A DNA stretch of 64,000 bases from Simiduia curdlanivorans (GTDB taxonomy: Bacteria > Pseudomonadota > Gammaproteobacteria > Pseudomonadales > Cellvibrionaceae): the NCBI RefSeq assembly GCF_030409605.1, contig NZ_JAUFQG010000006.1, forward strand, positions 1,288,478 to 1,352,477. The letters are read 5' to 3'. A model generated the notes under the pieces. The model had not been told where the DNA came from, did not search any database, and saw only the letters and a program-made list of their open reading frames with translations. Shown here one piece after another: positions 61,700 to 64,000 of this stretch. Position 1 is the stretch's first letter; each line of letters starts with the position of its first letter. A program made the translations under genes and the position numbers.

Positions 61700-63148
61700 A
61701 TGACCCAATTTGTGACCCGCTGCCCCAAGTGCAGCACGTCATTTCGCATCACCCAGGCACAACTGGATCGTGCTAAAGGTGCGGTTCGCTGCGGCTCTTG
61801 CCTGCAAATATTTCGCGCCAACGACCATATCGTGAGCCAGGTGGCTGCTAAGCCTGCGGCCAAACTAGCCCCCACTAAAGCGGCAGCTGCGCCTGCGAAA
61901 GCGGCAGCGCCAGCAAAAGCGGCGCCCAGCGCCAAGCCAGCAGCACCGAAAACAGCCGCCAAACCACAGGCAGCTGTCGCTAAAAAGCCCGCTCCTGCGC
62001 CAGCTAAAGCAGCCCCACAAACCAAGCCGGCGAATAAAAACGAAGGGCTAAAGTTCAACCAAAAGGCCATCGATGAAGAGGCCGAGTGGGATGATAGCCA
62101 GCTGATTCACGACGATTTATTCGAAGAGGAAGACAAAGACCGCACCGGCGAGCTGTCGGAAAACTTTTTTGACGTCTATGAACCGACCCGCGCCAAGCAC
62201 CAACCGGAACGCACCCTATTCGACCGGGAAATTAAGAGCCACGAAGAGGAAGAGGAAAAAGACAGTGCCGATGAATCTTGGGCGCTGAGCATTCTTGAGG
62301 CCTCGGAAGATGAGAGCCGCGAAGAGGAAAAGCGCAAGCCCGAGCAGGAACAATACTCCAGAGCCACCACCGGCACCTTTTCCGCCTTGAGCGACGAAGA
62401 CATCGAAGACGCCCTCGGCGATACCTTCCGCACTACCGGTCAGCAACCCAAATTTGACCCGGAGCCAGAGCCAGAACCCAACAAGAGCAAGGGCTCGGCG
62501 CGCACCTTATTCACCCTCGAAGAAGACGACAGCCGACCCAAGCCGATGTTTACCGAAATGGAAGAGATCGACGACGACCCTGCCATTCGCGGTTACGATC
62601 CTGAAAAGCGCGCGATCATACGCAGCATCGAACCCGAACCCTTAGAATTCGGCTTCCATATCGAGGGCTCACCTTGGCCCAAGCGCTTATTGTGGAGCGG
62701 CTTATCAGTATTGGCGCTATACGGCTTTATTTGGCAAATGGCCCATTACAATCTGGATGACTGGGGCCGCCATGCCAGCACCCGACCCTACTACCAAAGC
62801 TTCTGCCCACTATTCGGCTGCACCCTGCCGCCTATGTCTGAGCCCGGCAAGGTCATGGCTTCTAACTTGGTGGTGCGCTCCCATCCGCGCATGAACGATG
62901 CCTTATTAATCGACGCGGTATTGCTCAACAAAGCTTCCTTTGAACAACCCTTCCCGCCGCTGGTTATCCAGTTTAGCGACCTACAGGGCAACCTCGTTGC
63001 CAGCCGACGATTCTTGGCGCGCGAGTACTTGGCCGGTGAAATGGCCGGGCAAACCATCATGCCCAGTAATCAACCGGTGCATATTGCCTTGGAGATTCTC
63101 GACCCAGGTAAAGATGCGGTCAATTACTCGGCGCATATCGCCCAGTAA
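61700..63148 (+). CDS. Zinc-ribbon and DUF3426 domain membrane protein
   Basis: 482 aa from ATG 61700 (MTQFVTRCPKCSTSFRIT, the usual family start; the frame is open 48 bp further). An MJ0042-like zinc ribbon (RCPKCSTSF ... RCGSCLQIF), an Ala/Lys/Pro-rich linker (about 55-115), a long acidic low-complexity region (about 120-320), one membrane helix (RLLWSGLSVLALYGFIWQMA) and a C-terminal DUF3426 domain (ASNLVVRSHPRMNDALLIDA to the end). Function unknown; placement between prmA and dusB is conserved. Confidence 0.92.
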   Translation: MTQFVTRCPKCSTSFRITQAQLDRAKGAVRCGSCLQIFRANDHIVSQVAAKPAAKLAPTKAAAAPAKAAAPAKAAPSAKPAAPKTAAKPQAAVAKKPAPAPAKAAPQTKPANKNEGLKFNQKAIDEEAEWDDSQLIHDDLFEEEDKDRTGELSENFFDVYEPTRAKHQPERTLFDREIKSHEEEEEKDSADESWALSILEASEDESREEEKRKPEQEQYSRATTGTFSALSDEDIEDALGDTFRTTGQQPKFDPEPEPEPNKSKGSARTLFTLEEDDSRPKPMFTEMEEIDDDPAIRGYDPEKRAIIRSIEPEPLEFGFHIEGSPWPKRLLWSGLSVLALYGFIWQMAHYNLDDWGRHASTRPYYQSFCPLFGCTLPPMSEPGKVMASNLVVRSHPRMNDALLIDAVLLNKASFEQPFPPLVIQFSDLQGNLVASRRFLAREYLAGEMAGQTIMPSNQPVHIALEILDPGKDAVNYSAHIAQ

Positions 63149-63323
63149 TCAAATTGTCATGGCGGCCAAGCATACTTGGGCGCCAAAAACCAGATTAAAA
63201 TTTCGCCATTTTGTGTATTTTCTGCTTTTATCCCACCCCTGCTGCGGGTATCATAGCTGCCCTTTTCGCGTAGGCCCGTAGCGGCTTCGCATGTCGGAAC
63301 CACAGCAAAACTAGGGTGTTTAC

Positions 63324-64000
63324 GTGTTCAACATCGGGCCTCACATCATCGACAGCCAAGCGGTGCTAGCACCTATGGCCGGTGTGACCGATCTCCCCTT
63401 TCCGTTCGCCGTTTATGCATGCGCTTTGGTGCAGGTTTAGCGGTTTCGGAGATGGTCACCAGCGATGTGAACCTGTGGAACAGCCGAAAGTCCAGTTTGC
63501 GCCTCGTTCACGACGACGAAGCTAACCCACGAGCCGTGCAAATTGCCGGCGGCGACCCAGAGATGTTAGTGCAGGCGGCGGCGCTTAAATGTGAGCGCGG
63601 CGCCCAAATCATCGACATCAATATGGGCTGCCCGGCTAAGAAGGTATGCAAAAAAGCCGCAGGTTCGGCATTGCTGGCCAATGAGACTTTAGTGGCACAA
63701 ATTTTAACGGCTGTGGTTGCGGCCGTTGATGTTCCCGTGACCCTAAAGATTCGCACCGGTCCAGATGTCGACCAAAAGAACGGCGTCGCCATTGCGCGCA
63801 TGGCAGAGCAATCTGGCATTGCGGCACTGGCCGTGCATGGCCGCACTCGCGCCTGCGCCTTTAGAGGCCAAGCCGAGTACGACACCATTGCAGAAATTGT
63901 GCAAGCTATCCGAATTCCGGTGCTTGCCAATGGCGATATCGAAACACCCGAGCAAGCGCAAAGTGTACTGAGATACACAAGCGCCAGTGCGGTAATGATA
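63324..64000 (+). pseudogene. dusB: tRNA-dihydrouridine synthase B, frameshifted and cut by the window end
   Basis: GTG 63324 starts FNIGPHIIDSQAVLAPMAGV then TDLPF as in DusB, but the frame stops at TAG 63438-63440. From 63407 another frame continues as RRLCMRFGAGLAVSEMVTSD and on through IDINMGCPAKKVCKKAAGSA, VPVTLKIRTG and HGRTRACAF to the window edge. Comparison with the family sequence (TDxPFRxLCxxxGAG) points to five extra bases, ccgtt, at 63402-63406, next to a second ccgtt at 63410-63414 region. It is either a real inactivating insertion or an assembly error. The gene modifies U17-type positions in the tRNA D-loop; fis usually follows. Confidence 0.88.

Overview
The window looks like chromosomal DNA of a polysaccharide-degrading marine gammaproteobacterium, most likely of the Cellvibrionaceae or a relative. 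I infer this from the conserved run prmA / DUF3426 zinc-ribbon gene / dusB at the right end, a Pseudomonas-like class I fumarase (its start reads MTVIRQDD), ubiX, sodB, several large TonB-dependent receptors, and a starch-utilisation locus. No rRNA, tRNA, CRISPR array or prophage was recognised.

Layout. 0-10 kb: end of an unknown membrane gene, an SRPBCC protein, an M13 lipoprotein peptidase, a hemolysin-III-type membrane protein, a hybrid histidine kinase, then a three-gene secreted-protease unit: a free-standing M4 propeptide, an M4 metalloprotease with a C-terminal sorting-type tail, and an overlapping CPBP (glutamic-type) intramembrane protease. 10-24 kb: starch/maltodextrin locus with cytoplasmic alpha-glucosidase, lipoprotein alpha-amylase, MFS maltose-type transporter, TonB receptor and a large lipoprotein pullulanase. 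A separate secreted alpha-amylase lies at 33.6-35.6 kb. All three promoter regions carry paired CATACGTATG-like palindromes, so they probably form one LacI-type regulon. 23.5-33.6 kb: fumarase, Lar-like zinc ribbon, coiled-coil membrane protein, sodB, DUF885 peptidase, GGDEF/EAL protein, pilin, ubiX and a flavin reductase.

36-44 kb: a second TonB receptor, a 96-bp tandem repeat array, and an AT-richer accessory stretch (VOC protein, SUFU-domain protein, YkgJ-type cysteine cluster protein) that ends in two damaged genes. One is a frameshifted spermidine-synthase-like gene. The other is a DUF6265-like gene split by a 265-bp MITE-like element with near-perfect terminal repeats and a TA duplication.

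44-59.3 kb: the most interesting region. A five-gene phosphorelay operon (NtrC-type sigma-54 activator, 63-aa phosphoacceptor-like mini-protein, CHASE3-like histidine kinase, Rcp1-like receiver, REC-HK-REC-REC hybrid) sits among envelope-stress genes (DUF2383, DUF1328, PLDc_N, cardiolipin synthase, BON, DUF883, AI-2E/PerM-like, MscS, MgtC). Four of the transcription units start downstream of a good sigma-54 -24/-12 element, each preceded 96-147 bp before the predicted start site by a shared TGTA-N5-TTCA site. I propose a self-contained sigma-54 envelope-stress regulon driven by the embedded NtrC protein. 59.4-64 kb: a LacI-family regulator, prmA, a DUF3426 protein, and dusB, which carries an apparent frameshift and runs off the window.
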